Positions 1 through 8,451 of a DNA stretch of 64,000 nucleotides are shown here, in pieces. This DNA is from CADEEL01 sp050246475 (GTDB taxonomy: Bacteria > Pseudomonadota > Alphaproteobacteria > Caulobacterales > Aquidulcibacteraceae): assembly GCA_050246475.1 (NCBI GenBank), contig JBFWVZ010000001.1, forward strand, positions 558,001 to 622,000. Reading direction: 5' to 3'. A program made the translations under genes and the position numbers. The notes below the pieces were generated by a model. That model was not told where the DNA came from. It did no database searches and saw only the letters and a list, made by a program, of their open reading frames with translations. Numbering within the stretch: the stretch's first letter is position 1; each line of letters starts with the position of its first letter.

Positions 1-2507
1 CGGCCGAGCGCTTGGGTCGGGTACTCGCTGTCGTAGCGGGCATCGACGTAGAACAGCATGCCGAGATCGTCTGTGATCGGCAGTTCGTAGGTGATCGCCG
101 CGGTGGCGGTCCATTCCGGCACGTTCACAAGCGGCGTGCCTTCGAGAATGGTGTTCGCCGCTTGCGCCGCGGGCGTTTGTGCGACGAGCGAGTCTTCAAG
201 GAAGTTCACCGTCGAGTCGTTGTACGCGTCGGTGTAGTTCAGACCCGCCTGCAGCGTCAGATTCTCGGTCGGGCGCGTCAGCAGCTCCAGCTCAATCCCA
301 CGGCTGATCGCTTCGGGAATGTTCTGGGTGATGAAGGCCGTGCCGTTGAAGGAGTTCAGCTGATAATCGTGCAGCTGCTGATAGAAGATCGTGCCGTTGA
401 AGAACGTCGAGCCGCCGAACAGCGTCGCGCGGAAGCCGAGTTCGAAAGCGTCCACGAATTCCGGCTCGAAGCCGAGCTGGTTTCCGTCAATCAGGCTCGA
501 GTCGAAGAGGCCTGGGAAGAGAACCGTGAAGCCCGAGCGATCGGCGTTGAAGCCGCCAGCCTTATAGCCGCGCGAATAGCCGCCATAGACCATGAAGTCG
601 TCGGAGAAGTGGTGGGCCAGCGAGAGCGTGCCCGACCATTCGTTCTCTTCACGCTCGCCTGTCCAGGGGTTCGACGCCGTCGAATTGGCGACCGTGTTCG
701 CCTGCGGCGAGCACGCCAGCGAGATCAGCGTGAAGACGCCTTGCGCGAGCGCCTGGCGCGGATCGAGCGGATTGTTCGCCGCGGCGATGATGGTCGAGAC
801 CAAGCCATCGGAGTCTTCGTAGTCCTGCAGCGTTTGGCACGGCGGCAAGTTGGCGTTCAGAATGCCCTGCAATTCGCGCTCTTGATGCGTGAAGCGCAGG
901 CCCGCCGTCAGCACGGTGTTGTCTGTGATGGAAAATTCGTTGTGGGTGAAGATCGAAAATTCCTCGGTGTCCACGAGCCAACGGTCCGCGGTCTGGCCGT
1001 TCCCGTCTGAAATCGGGTTCAGATAGACGTTGGCGAACTGGAGCGGGTTGCCGCCGTCGGCGAAGACGTTGAACACCGACGGAATCGGGTCGCCGCCAAG
1101 CAAGTCGCCGTCGCCGCCCGTGGTGTCGAAAAGCTCGAAGATCGCGGGCAGGGCGCCTGCCGCGTAGGCAGGCGCGGTCGCCGCCATGATGTTGGCGTTG
1201 ATGTAGCCCTGGCCGGCGGGCCCAAAGCGGATCGTGTCCGTCGTATCGAGGTCTTCGGTCGAGTAGAAGCCGCCGATCAGCCAGTTCAGGCGGCCCGCCT
1301 CGCCCTGCAAGCGAAGCTCTTGAGAGAAGTTCTGGAACTCGACCGTGAGGCCGTCGCGATAGAAGAGATCGACGGTGTTGAAGTCGATGTCCTGGCCGCG
1401 CGCGGCCTGCCAATCGCGATAGGCGGTGATCGAGGTGAGATCGATGCCGCCGATATCCCAATTGAGTTCGCCGGAAATGCCGGCTTCCTCGACTTGTTCG
1501 AGGAAATCGCGGTTCGGCGAAGTCAGCACGCGGCGCGCTTCAGCGTCGATCGGCAGCGTATTGGCGCCTGGAAGCAGGTTGACGCCTAAGCCGGTGTTGG
1601 CCGCGTTGTTGAGGATTGGCGCGAAGTTGTCGCGCACGAAGTCGGTGTAGGCGTCGAAATCCCAGAACGGCGCGAAGCGATAGGTGCCGTCGAGCACGGC
1701 TTGCGTGGAGCCGTAGCGCAGGATCGTCGCGTTGCAGCAATCTTCGTCCGTTTGAGCCACATCGGCGATGACGCGGAGCGATGCGTCCGGCGTGATGTCC
1801 CACAGCGCCTGGCCGCGAATCTGCCAGCGGTTCTGCGTGTTGAAGTCTTCGCCGGTGATGAAGTCTTCGTAGAAGCCGTCGCGCGCGCGGATCGACGCGT
1901 CGAGGCGCACGGCGAACACGTCATCCACCAGCGGCACATTCACGCCGCCGCGAGCCGACGCATAGCCAAGATCGCCGCCGCCGGCTTCAAGCCAGGCGCC
2001 GACGTCGAAGTCCGGGCGGGCGGTGTAGATCGAAATGGCGCCGGCCGAGGTGTTGCGGCCGAACAGCGTGCCTTGCGGGCCGCGCAGCACTTCGATCCGG
2101 TCAAGCTCGGGAAGATCGGCCAGCGCGATGCCGGCGCGGGCGCGATAAACGCCGTCGATGAAGAAGCCGACCGCGGATTCGAAGCCGGGGTTGTCGCCGC
2201 CGGTGCCGAGGCCGCGGATGCGGGCGATGGTGCCCAGCGAGGTCGATTGGCCCGCGCCGATGCGCAGCGAAGGCGCGAGCTGGGTCATGTCGAGCAGGTT
2301 CTCGACGCCGGAATTCTGAATGGTTTCGCCGTCAACGGCGGTCACCGCGATCGGCACGTCCTGAATGGCGGCTTCCCGGCCTGTCGCGGTGACGACGATC
2401 TCGTCGGAGACGGCGCCTTCATCCTGAGCATAGGCGGCGCCCGTCATGGCGGCCAAAGACGCTCCGGAGAGCAGAATCCATCCCAGAGCCGACTTACGTT
2501 GCATCAT
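1..2507 (-). CDS. TonB-dependent receptor (3' end outside window)
   Basis: Outer-membrane beta-barrel receptor that would import a siderophore, vitamin or glycan using TonB energy; the substrate cannot be told. At least 835 residues are present and the frame stays open to base 1, so the C-terminal strands are missing. It starts with a double Met at 2507/2504 behind a GGAGG. A signal peptide ending AYA-QD is followed by a TonB-box-like EIVVTATG, a plug region (DVPIAVTAV, then a VLRGPQGTLFGRNTSAGAI motif around residue 135) and long barrel segments with typical GLRFTHQER and GGYSRGYKAGGFNADR strands. The GRNTSAG plug signature is that of the large proteobacterial TonB-receptor group common in Caulobacterales and sphingomonads. 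No partner gene lies upstream within the window. Confidence 0.95.
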   Translation of the reverse strand, partial: MMQRKSALGWILLSGASLAAMTGAAYAQDEGAVSDEIVVTATGREAAIQDVPIAVTAVDGETIQNSGVENLLDMTQLAPSLRIGAGQSTSLGTIARIRGLGTGGDNPGFESAVGFFIDGVYRARAGIALADLPELDRIEVLRGPQGTLFGRNTSAGAISIYTARPDFDVGAWLEAGGGDLGYASARGGVNVPLVDDVFAVRLDASIRARDGFYEDFITGEDFNTQNRWQIRGQALWDITPDASLRVIADVAQTDEDCCNATILRYGSTQAVLDGTYRFAPFWDFDAYTDFVRDNFAPILNNAANTGLGVNLLPGANTLPIDAEARRVLTSPNRDFLEQVEEAGISGELNWDIGGIDLTSITAYRDWQAARGQDIDFNTVDLFYRDGLTVEFQNFSQELRLQGEAGRLNWLIGGFYSTEDLDTTDTIRFGPAGQGYINANIMAATAPAYAAGALPAIFELFDTTGGDGDLLGGDPIPSVFNVFADGGNPLQFANVYLNPISDGNGQTADRWLVDTEEFSIFTHNEFSITDNTVLTAGLRFTHQERELQGILNANLPPCQTLQDYEDSDGLVSTIIAAANNPLDPRQALAQGVFTLISLACSPQANTVANSTASNPWTGEREENEWSGTLSLAHHFSDDFMVYGGYSRGYKAGGFNADRSGFTVLFPGLFDSSLIDGNQLGFEPEFVDAFELGFRATLFGGSTFFNGTIFYQQLHDYQLNSFNGTAFITQNIPEAISRGIELELLTRPTENLTLQAGLNYTDAYNDSTVNFLEDSLVAQTPAAQAANTILEGTPLVNVPEWTATAAITYELPITDDLGMLFYVDARYDSEYPTQALG

Positions 2508-2974
2508 GTACCTCCCCGAAGCCTTCCGGCCGTGCGTCAATCGAGACGTGAAGCGATTTGCTGAAGATTCGCCTTCGCCCGCCCCTTTGTGTCCTGGGCG
2601 TCGCGCCGCAAATCTCCGAAAACCGGGGCCCAATTCGCGCGCGGGCGGAGGTCAAGTCAATCGCCGTTGACGGGGGCGTCAACGATCCTCCGGGGCGCGC
2701 GTCCTAAGGGCCACACTTCCGCAGCGGCGCCGCCCCGGCCGTCACGGTTCTGTGAATAAATTGCCATCGAAACAATGAACAAAACTCAAGAATATGGGGA
2801 TGGCCGTGCGCGAAGAATGGGCGCCCGCGGCGCGTGCGTCGATCCCCGCTTTCATCGCGGCGTGCGGCTTTTCGCGGTCGCGATGGGCGTGCGCCGGGGC
2901 CTCACGGGTTCGAAAGCGGGGATAGAGGATTTTCTCAATCCGACACCTCTCGGACCAGCCGATACTGGCGGGGC
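2508..2974. other. Intergenic stretch with an inverted repeat
   Basis: No convincing gene is seen between the receptor and the hypothetical gene at 2975. The AT-richer part around 2745-2790 probably holds the leftward receptor promoter, but I could not fix -35/-10 boxes. A 12-bp perfect inverted repeat (2842-2853 with 2912-2923) encloses a second short stem (ATCGCG/CGCGAT), so a transcript of this stretch could fold into a nested hairpin. Confidence 0.5.
2842..2923. repeat. Nested inverted repeat, possible structured RNA
   Basis: ATCCCCGCTTTC at 2842-2853 is exactly complementary to GAAAGCGGGGAT at 2912-2923, with an inner ATCGCG/CGCGAT pairing. It lies 50 bases upstream of the hypothetical gene at 2975. 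Function unknown; it may be a leader structure. Confidence 0.4.
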
Positions 2975-3454
2975 ATGAACCAGCCGCCCCACCCTCGAAG
3001 ACCGCTCAACACAAGCCGCATCCTTCTCTGGATGCGGCTGTCGTTGCTCCGGTGGGCGGCTTGCCTGCACGTTCTCGGGCTCAGGCCCGATCTCCGGATC
3101 ATCGAAAACGGGTTGCGGACGCTCCTCATTCTGGAGGCGACACGGTTTGTCTCCCGGCCCAAGCGGCAATTCGTTCCACGCCCGCCCCCCGGCATCCGGC
3201 TCGCGCGGCCCAAGCGCGGCGCGCGCGATCTGGCCGCCGGGGCCCTCATCCGCCGAACCAGAAGGCGCGGCCCCCACAAAAGGCTCATGGCGCTCTGGGC
3301 GCTCATTGCGAATTTCCCGCAGGCGGTCCGTAAGGTCGCGAAGCGGATGTCGGCCGGGCTCGCGCGGCCCCGTCTCGTGATGGAGCGCTCCGCTCCGATC
3401 GCGCCTTCGCACGGCGCGCCCGCGGCGGCGGTCGCAATCGCCGACAGCTCATAG
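2975..3454 (+). CDS. Hypothetical basic protein
   Basis: I do not recognise this 159-residue protein. It is strongly basic, starts MNQPPHPRRPL, and has two leucine/alanine-rich stretches (RILLWMRLSLLRWAACLHVL near residues 15-34 and LMALWALIANFPQAVRKVAKRM near 108-130) that look like amphipathic helices. No signal peptide or clear membrane span is seen. The frame extends upstream to 2834, but the ATG at 2975 opens the protein-like part. A perfect 10-bp hairpin (3014-3039) lies inside the coding sequence, which weakens the case a little. A long overlapping frame exists on the other strand (2935-3633) with shadow-like composition. It precedes queC by about 100 bases on the same strand. Confidence 0.5.
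   Translation: MNQPPHPRRPLNTSRILLWMRLSLLRWAACLHVLGLRPDLRIIENGLRTLLILEATRFVSRPKRQFVPRPPPGIRLARPKRGARDLAAGALIRRTRRRGPHKRLMALWALIANFPQAVRKVAKRMSAGLARPRLVMERSAPIAPSHGAPAAAVAIADSS
3014..3039. repeat. Perfect 10-bp hairpin
   Basis: AGCCGCATCC (3014-3023), a six-base loop, then GGATGCGGCT (3030-3039). There is no T-run on either side, so it is not a classical intrinsic terminator. It lies within the putative coding sequence starting at 2975. Confidence 0.5.
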
Positions 3455-3551
3455 CCGCTCGGGCGATCCCGAATTTGCCGGCCCGCGCCGCCTGAAGAGA
3501 GCTTCAGCGCGGACGCGGGCGCTTGCGCGCGCGACGCGCTATATCGGCGCG

Positions 3552-4256
3552 ATGGGCGACGCGGCTCTCGTTCTTTTCTCGGCCGGGCAAGATTCGGCGA
3601 CGTGCCTGGCCTGGGCGCTCTCGCGCTACGCACGGGTCGAAACCATCGGATTCGATTACGGCCAGCGCCATTCCATCGAGCTCTCGCAGCGGCCGCGGGT
3701 TTTGGCGGCGCTGCGCGCGCTCGATCCGGATTGGGCCGCGCGGCTGGGCGAAGACGTCGTGGTCGATCTCAGGGGCTATGGCGCGCTCGCGGAAAGCGCG
3801 CTGACGGCGGACCGGGCGATCGAAATGGCGGCGAGCGGCCTGCCGACGACGTTCGTGCCCGGGCGCAATCTCGTCTTCCTCACAGTCGCGGCGGCGCATG
3901 CGTATCGGCGCGGGATCGACGTTCTCGTCGGCGGCATGTGCGAGACGGATTATTCCGGCTACCCCGATTGCCGGCGCGAGACCATCGACGCGCAGCAGCG
4001 CGCGCTTTCGCTCGGGCTCGACCGTCCGTGTACTGTGGAAACGCCATTGATGCATTTGAGCAAGGCGCGGACGTGGGCGCTGGCGCACGCGCTTGGCGGG
4101 GCCGCGCTCGCCGATCTCATCCGTGACGAGACGCACACCTGCTACGAGGGAGACCGCACGCACAAACACGATTGGGGCTATGGCTGCGCGCGCTGCCCCG
4201 CGTGCGATCTGCGCGCGAAAGGCTTTGAAGCGTGGCGCGCGGAGGCGCGCGTGTGA
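3552..4256 (+). CDS. queC: 7-cyano-7-deazaguanine synthase QueC
   Basis: ATP-dependent ligase converting 7-carboxy-7-deazaguanine and ammonia into preQ0, a step towards queuosine in tRNA; cytosolic. The 234-residue protein has the PP-loop SAGQDSATCL at residues 10-19 (the usual second residue Gly is Ala), the DYGQRHSIEL segment near 32, FVPGRN near 103, and a C-terminal zinc site C197-x14-C212-x2-C215-x2-C218. Length is normal for the family. The stop codon overlaps the GTG start of queE by four bases, so the two are translationally coupled. Queuosine genes acting earlier (queD, folE) and later (queF) are not in the window. Confidence 0.97.
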   Translation: MGDAALVLFSAGQDSATCLAWALSRYARVETIGFDYGQRHSIELSQRPRVLAALRALDPDWAARLGEDVVVDLRGYGALAESALTADRAIEMAASGLPTTFVPGRNLVFLTVAAAHAYRRGIDVLVGGMCETDYSGYPDCRRETIDAQQRALSLGLDRPCTVETPLMHLSKARTWALAHALGGAALADLIRDETHTCYEGDRTHKHDWGYGCARCPACDLRAKGFEAWRAEARV

Positions 4257-4888
4257 GCTATTCGGTCAAGGAGACCTACTTCACCCTGCAAGGCGAGGGC
4301 GCGCACACCGGGCGCGCTGCGGTGTTCTTGCGTTTTGCGGGCTGCAACCTGTGGAGCGGGCGCGAGGAGGATCGCGAGAGCGCCGTCTGCACATTCTGCG
4401 ATACGGACTTCATCGGCATGGATGGGCCGGGCGGGGGGCGCTTCGCGGATGCGCAAGCGCTTGCGGCGCATGTCAAAGCGAATTGGCCGGATGGGGCGTC
4501 GGGCGCGCCCTATGTCGTCTGCACCGGGGGCGAGCCGCTGTTGCAGATCGACGCGGCGCTCATCGATGCTCTGCACACGGAGGGTTTCGCCATCGGCGTT
4601 GAGACGAACGGCACGATCGAAGCGCCCGCCGGGCTCGACTGGATCTGCGTCAGCCCGAAGGCGGAGGCGACGCTCAAGCAGATCTCAGGCGACGAACTAA
4701 AGCTCGTCTATCCGCAAACGAATGCGCCGCCGGGGCGCTTCGAGGCGCTGGCGTTCGCGCATTTCTTCCTGCAGCCGATGGACGGGCCAGCGCGCGAAGA
4801 GAATACGCGCGCGGCGGTCGCGTTCTGCAAGGCCAATCCGCGCTGGCGGCTCAGCCTGCAGACGCACAAGCTGATCGGCATCCCCTAG
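4253..4888 (+). CDS. queE: 7-carboxy-7-deazaguanine synthase QueE
   Basis: Radical-SAM enzyme that contracts 6-carboxytetrahydropterin to 7-carboxy-7-deazaguanine, the substrate of QueC. The start is a GTG at 4253 overlapping the queC stop (GTGA), with GGAGG seven bases ahead; this gives 211 residues. The cluster motif is the long-spaced QueE form C31-x14-C46-x2-C49 rather than the classical CxxxCxxC. CTGGEPLLQID near residue 94 is the SAM-binding GGEP motif. The final TAG overlaps the stop of the convergent gene at 4885 in a shared CTAG. Confidence 0.97.
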   Translation: MSYSVKETYFTLQGEGAHTGRAAVFLRFAGCNLWSGREEDRESAVCTFCDTDFIGMDGPGGGRFADAQALAAHVKANWPDGASGAPYVVCTGGEPLLQIDAALIDALHTEGFAIGVETNGTIEAPAGLDWICVSPKAEATLKQISGDELKLVYPQTNAPPGRFEALAFAHFFLQPMDGPAREENTRAAVAFCKANPRWRLSLQTHKLIGIP

Positions 4889-5400
4889 TGCGCGACGCGG
4901 GCGTATTCCTCGGCGACGCGGCGGGCGAAGCGGTTGATGGAGCGGTCCGCGTCGTTCCAGGTGCCGGCGGGATGCACTTCCTGAAGCGTCGAGGTGAAAT
5001 AACGGTGGCGCACCTCGCCCAATGGCTGGCCGTCCGGCCCGCGAATGACAGCCACCAGCTCGGCGCCGCCCGTCGAGATCGAGCGGCCGAAATCGAGGCT
5101 GGGCTCATCGACAAGCTGCTGGAAGGTCGGGCGGTTGGGGCGCGCATCGACGATTGTGGTCTCGATGCTCACCGAAGCGCCTTGGCTCACCTCGCCGCCG
5201 GCGCGCGCGAGCGCGCGGGTCAAGGCGCGGCCGATCCGTTCCTCGAGATAGGCGCCTTCGCGCGCGCCGTAATCCTCGGCGAGCGTCTCCTGGAGATCCT
5301 CCGAAAACCGGACGGGCGCGAGGCTCACGGGATCGGCCCAGGCCTGGGCGGTCATGGCCAGGGTCATTGCGGCGGCTGCGAGAAGGGTGCGAGGGCGCAT
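4885..5400 (-). CDS. Exported hypothetical protein
   Basis: 171 residues with a clear signal peptide (MRPRTLLAAAAMTLAMTAQAWA, cleavage before DPVS). The start at 5400 has GGAG seven bases upstream. The mature part is alpha/beta with a basic helix (EERIGRALTRALARAG), an ETTIVDARPNRPT strand and a final NRFARRVAEEYARVAH helix, resembling small periplasmic proteins of the DUF3313/DUF4410 type. That resemblance is weak and no function is assigned. It shares its stop region with queE and follows a small lipoprotein gene on the same strand, so the two may be co-transcribed. Confidence 0.8.
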   Translation of the reverse strand: MRPRTLLAAAAMTLAMTAQAWADPVSLAPVRFSEDLQETLAEDYGAREGAYLEERIGRALTRALARAGGEVSQGASVSIETTIVDARPNRPTFQQLVDEPSLDFGRSISTGGAELVAVIRGPDGQPLGEVRHRYFTSTLQEVHPAGTWNDADRSINRFARRVAEEYARVAH

Positions 5401-5492
5401 CAGATTACTCCAGAGGAGGCTTCGCCTCTCAATGTAGGCAGCATGACGCAGCCGGGCGCCTCGGGGCCACTCACAATCGTGCGAGTCCGGCC

Positions 5493-5690
5493 TCAATCGC
5501 CGTCGTCTTCGTCGTGCTCGTCATCATCGTCGTCATCGCCGGGGGTGACCGCGTCGATGCCGGCGCCGGCGACGGAGCCCGCCGCGCTGATCGTGCCGCC
5601 GACGACGGCGCCGGCGGCGCCGACGGCGGCCGCGGCCAGGCAGCCGCTCAACAGCGCCGGAACAATCAAGAGAAGAAGCAATCGCGCCAT
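5493..5690 (-). CDS. Small lipoprotein with acidic tail
   Basis: 65 residues: a lipoprotein signal with lipobox LLSGC, a glycine/alanine-rich stretch (AAAAVGAAGAVVGGTISAAGSVAGAGIDAV) like glycine-zipper segments, and a C-terminal tail TPGDDDDDDEHDEDDGD of almost only Asp, Glu and His. The start at 5690 follows a GGGAG; an in-frame ATG at 5705 would lack a good signal peptide. Similar NF033491-like 'glycine-zipper plus acid tail' lipoproteins occur in alphaproteobacteria. The role is unknown; the tail could bind divalent metal. Confidence 0.75.
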   Translation of the reverse strand: MARLLLLLIVPALLSGCLAAAAVGAAGAVVGGTISAAGSVAGAGIDAVTPGDDDDDDEHDEDDGD

Positions 5691-5752
5691 GAAAGGCTCC
5701 CGCAAGCGGGGCGCACGCTCCCCCTTAAGCGCGGGCTTGGCAAGCGTGGGGT

Positions 5753-6286
5753 TCAGCGCGCCTCCTCGGCGGCGTCGAGGATGAATTCGTCATGGCCTTC
5801 CCGGTCGCTCGCGCGGCGGAAGGGGCCGCAATAGGATTCGATCTGCGCGCGGCGCCGGTCGGGCCCGAAATAGTCCTCGCTTCTGACAAAGGGGCGCGCA
5901 TCGGAGAGCGCGGCGGAGACGTGATCGAACAGCGAGCGCGTCGAGATGGGCTTCACCAGAAACGAATTGACGCCGGCGTCGCGCGCGGCCGCGACGCGCG
6001 AGCGCTCCGAATGCGCGGAGATCATCACGATCGCGACATAAGGATTGGGGCTCGCCGGATTCATTCGCACCATGCGGGTGAACTCGATGCCGTCCACCGG
6101 ACGCATGCACCAATCGGCGATGATGAGATCAACGCTGATGCGGCGCATGAGGGAGAGCGCGTCGTCGGCGGATTCGGCCTCCGCCACGCGCAGGAAGCCG
6201 GCGGCGCGCAGCATCGAGCGGACAAGAAACCGCATCTGCCGGTTGTCATCGACAACCAAGGTCTGAATGCTTGCCAATGGCTGCAT
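5753..6286 (-). CDS. CheY-like response regulator
   Basis: 177 residues: a single receiver domain (about 8-130) with VVDDN near residue 11, the phospho-acceptor Asp in LIIADW near 57, the conserved Ser/Thr region MISAHS, and the KP pair in FLVKPIS. A 45-residue C-terminal extension carries YFGPDRRR, a motif seen behind alphaproteobacterial receivers, and no DNA-binding domain. It probably relays a phosphoryl signal by protein contact. No kinase gene is adjacent. The small lipoprotein gene follows 60 bases downstream. Confidence 0.93.
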   Translation of the reverse strand: MQPLASIQTLVVDDNRQMRFLVRSMLRAAGFLRVAEAESADDALSLMRRISVDLIIADWCMRPVDGIEFTRMVRMNPASPNPYVAIVMISAHSERSRVAAARDAGVNSFLVKPISTRSLFDHVSAALSDARPFVRSEDYFGPDRRRAQIESYCGPFRRASDREGHDEFILDAAEEAR

Positions 6287-6504
6287 GCGCCCGCCCGAAC
6301 ACGCGAACGCCTATCCAAAGCAGAACCGGCAAACAGAAAGTAAATCGCCGCCGTGCCGGCAAGAATTTGTCCGTCCACGGATGTGTGAAAACATGAAGCC
6401 TTGCGCGCCCGCATGCGTAACGCACGCGACAACAGCAAGCAAAGGCCAGTAATCGCGCAAGGACTTGCCGGGCGCTTCAGATCAAGGCGAGGTCAAGAAG
6501 CGTG

Positions 6505-6921
6505 TCAGCTCGCGGCGGGCGCGGGACGGAAGCGCATGATCTCCTGATTGGCGGCGTCGAAGACGCGCAACAAGCCGTTCTCGACGCGAATGTCGGCGGT
6601 GCGGCCAAGGGCTGCGATGAAGAGACGCTCCATCTCCATGGCCGGGCCGGGGCAGGCCATGCGCGTCAGCGCGATGCCTTCGCGAAAATAGGCCGCGACG
6701 TTGGGATCGGTCTGGCGGCGCGCGCTGAAGCGGTTGCAGCCAGAGGAGCCGGCAATGCCATCGCCGGAGAATTCCATGGTCGGGCGGCGCGGCGCATCGG
6801 CGGGCGCGCCCTCCAAATGCTCCAGCTCCCAAGCCCCGCTCGGCGCGCTTGTGTCCATGGGCGGCGCCGTTGCGCAGCCGGCGGCGAGAAGTGCGAGAGA
6901 AGCGAGGAGGGCGCGGACCAT
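6505..6921 (-). CDS. META/HslJ-domain lipoprotein
   Basis: 138 residues with lipobox LLAAGC after a short signal and a META (DUF306) domain from about residue 30 onward: WELEHLEG, PTMEFSGDGIAGSSGCNRFSA and TRMACPGPAMEMERLFIAAL are the family's hallmark strands. HslJ-type proteins sit in the envelope and have been linked to novobiocin and heat resistance in E. coli; the role here is not known. The gene lies 9 bases downstream of the SDR gene on the same strand, so they are probably one transcript. Confidence 0.92.
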   Translation of the reverse strand: MVRALLASLALLAAGCATAPPMDTSAPSGAWELEHLEGAPADAPRRPTMEFSGDGIAGSSGCNRFSARRQTDPNVAAYFREGIALTRMACPGPAMEMERLFIAALGRTADIRVENGLLRVFDAANQEIMRFRPAPAAS

Positions 6922-6930
6922 AAAGCCTCG

Positions 6931-7848
6931 TCAGATCGGATCGTAAGGAAAGACGCTCGCAGTGGCCCCCGCATCAAGATAGTTCGCTTTAAACGCCGGC
7001 AAGGCAATCTCGATTAGCTGTTGAGGAGACCATCCCTCCAGCACCGCGGCCGATTTCACCGGGCGCGGCTGCGAGAAAAGGATCACTTCGTTGCCGCGCA
7101 CCGCGAAGATCTGCCCGGTCGTATCCTTGGCGCCGTCCGCGCAGAGCGCGACCGCGAGCTGCGCGACCTGATCGGCGCGCATCGCGTTCTTCATGCGCTC
7201 GACGCGTTTGGCCGATGCTTCGTCCTTGATCGGGATGGTGGCGATCATGCGCGTCCACGCGAAGGGCGCGATGATGTTTGAGCGCACGTTCTTCTGCACG
7301 CCTTCCATCGCAACGATGCGCGAGAGGCCCATGACGCCCAGCTTCGCGGCGGCGTAGTTCGCCTGGCCGATATTGCCGATGAGACCCGACGTCGAGGTGA
7401 AGAGGACGTAGGAACCCGATTGCTGCTCGCGGAAATGTTCGATGGATGCGCGGCAGACATTGAAGGCGCCGGTCAAGTGCACGTCGATGACGGCGTGCCA
7501 ATCCTTCGGGTCCATCTTGTGGAACATGCCGTCGCGCAGGATGCCGGCGGGATTGATGATGCCGTGAAGGCCGCCGAACTCCTTCTTGGCCTGCTCGACC
7601 ATGGCGACGACGGCGTCGTAATTCGTCACGCTGTCGGAGTTGAAGATCGCCTTGCCGCCGGCCTTCTTGATCTCGTTGGCGACGGCTTCGGCGGGGCCCG
7701 TGGAGCCTTCATCGCCGCCCGAGACGGAGCCGCCCAGATCGTTGACGAGAACGCTCGCGCCCTCGCGGGCCGCAAGCAGCGCACATTCCTTGCCGATGCC
7801 GTTGCCGCCGCCGGTGACGATGATGACCTTGCCGTCCAGAACGCCCAT
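6931..7848 (-). CDS. SDR-family oxidoreductase
   Basis: 305-residue short-chain dehydrogenase. The NAD(P)-binding TGGGNGIG is at residues 12-19, the NAG-type motif appears as NPAG near 98, and the active site is the Ser in STSG plus YAAAK near 165-169. The long insert with DLGGSVSGGDEGSTGPAEAVANEIKKAGGKA and the overall form match the (3R)-hydroxyacyl-CoA dehydrogenase part of peroxisomal multifunctional enzyme 2 and bacterial stand-alone homologues. It is therefore likely an acyl-CoA or steroid/hydroxyacid dehydrogenase. The substrate is inferred only from family likeness. Confidence 0.93.
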   Translation of the reverse strand: MGVLDGKVIIVTGGGNGIGKECALLAAREGASVLVNDLGGSVSGGDEGSTGPAEAVANEIKKAGGKAIFNSDSVTNYDAVVAMVEQAKKEFGGLHGIINPAGILRDGMFHKMDPKDWHAVIDVHLTGAFNVCRASIEHFREQQSGSYVLFTSTSGLIGNIGQANYAAAKLGVMGLSRIVAMEGVQKNVRSNIIAPFAWTRMIATIPIKDEASAKRVERMKNAMRADQVAQLAVALCADGAKDTTGQIFAVRGNEVILFSQPRPVKSAAVLEGWSPQQLIEIALPAFKANYLDAGATASVFPYDPI

Positions 7849-7972
7849 CGCGCTTCTCCCTCGATCTTCGCGGGCACGCTTAAGGGGCCAAGCGCGCGCT
7901 GTCGAGAATGACGCGCGGAGAAGGGCGGCGGCGCGGCGGCGGGAGAATCCGCCGCGCCGCCTTCTCCATCAG

Positions 7973-8335
7973 CTACCAGCGGCCAGGGCCGCCAAAGCGC
8001 CCGTCGCGGTCGCGCCGGTTGTTGCTGAGGAAGCGGATGAGATCGGTCTCCTCCTGCAGGAGCGCGTGGGCGCGGGCGCGCTCGCGCGGCGTGAAGCGGC
8101 CGTCGGAGAACATCATGTTGCGGATGGCGGTCGCGTTGCGCCGGTCAAGCTCGGCGATGCGGCGCAGTTCGCGGTTGGTGAGTTCGCCGGTGCGGACGCC
8201 CGCGCGCACCATGAATTCTTGCTGGCGGTCGATGCGGTGAAAATTCTCTGGCGCAAAGCGCGGCATCGCGGCCATCGCAGGCGTCGCGACTGCAAGCGCG
8301 CCGAGAGCGATGAGAGCGGCTTTGAACTTGTGCAT
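7973..8335 (-). CDS. Exported hypothetical protein
   Basis: 120 residues with a signal peptide (MHKFKAALIALGALAVATPAMA) and a charged alpha-helical mature part (ELTNRELRRIAELDRRNATAIRNMMFSDGRFTPRERARAHALL), ending in an Arg/Gly-rich tail. The helical spacing with 'DGRFTPRERARA' resembles small periplasmic helical-hairpin proteins. No known function is recognised. It stands alone, 124 bases upstream of the SDR gene. Confidence 0.8.
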   Translation of the reverse strand: MHKFKAALIALGALAVATPAMAAMPRFAPENFHRIDRQQEFMVRAGVRTGELTNRELRRIAELDRRNATAIRNMMFSDGRFTPRERARAHALLQEETDLIRFLSNNRRDRDGRFGGPGRW

Positions 8336-8451
8336 TTCGGTTCACTCCAGATTCCGGGGGTCTTTCGTCCCACGGTCTGGAGAATACGGATCGGCGCTGA
8401 GCGCACGCTGAACGGGGCGTTGTGCGCCGCGTTCAGGCGATCAGGCGTGCG

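Noticed and set aside
12..1010. A 332-codon plus-strand frame over the TonB receptor
   Set aside because: Shadow of the receptor's coding strand, low-complexity Arg/Val composition.
2905..2925. GGTTCGAAA resembling a tRNA T-loop
   Set aside because: No acceptor stem, anticodon arm or CCA context could be built around it.
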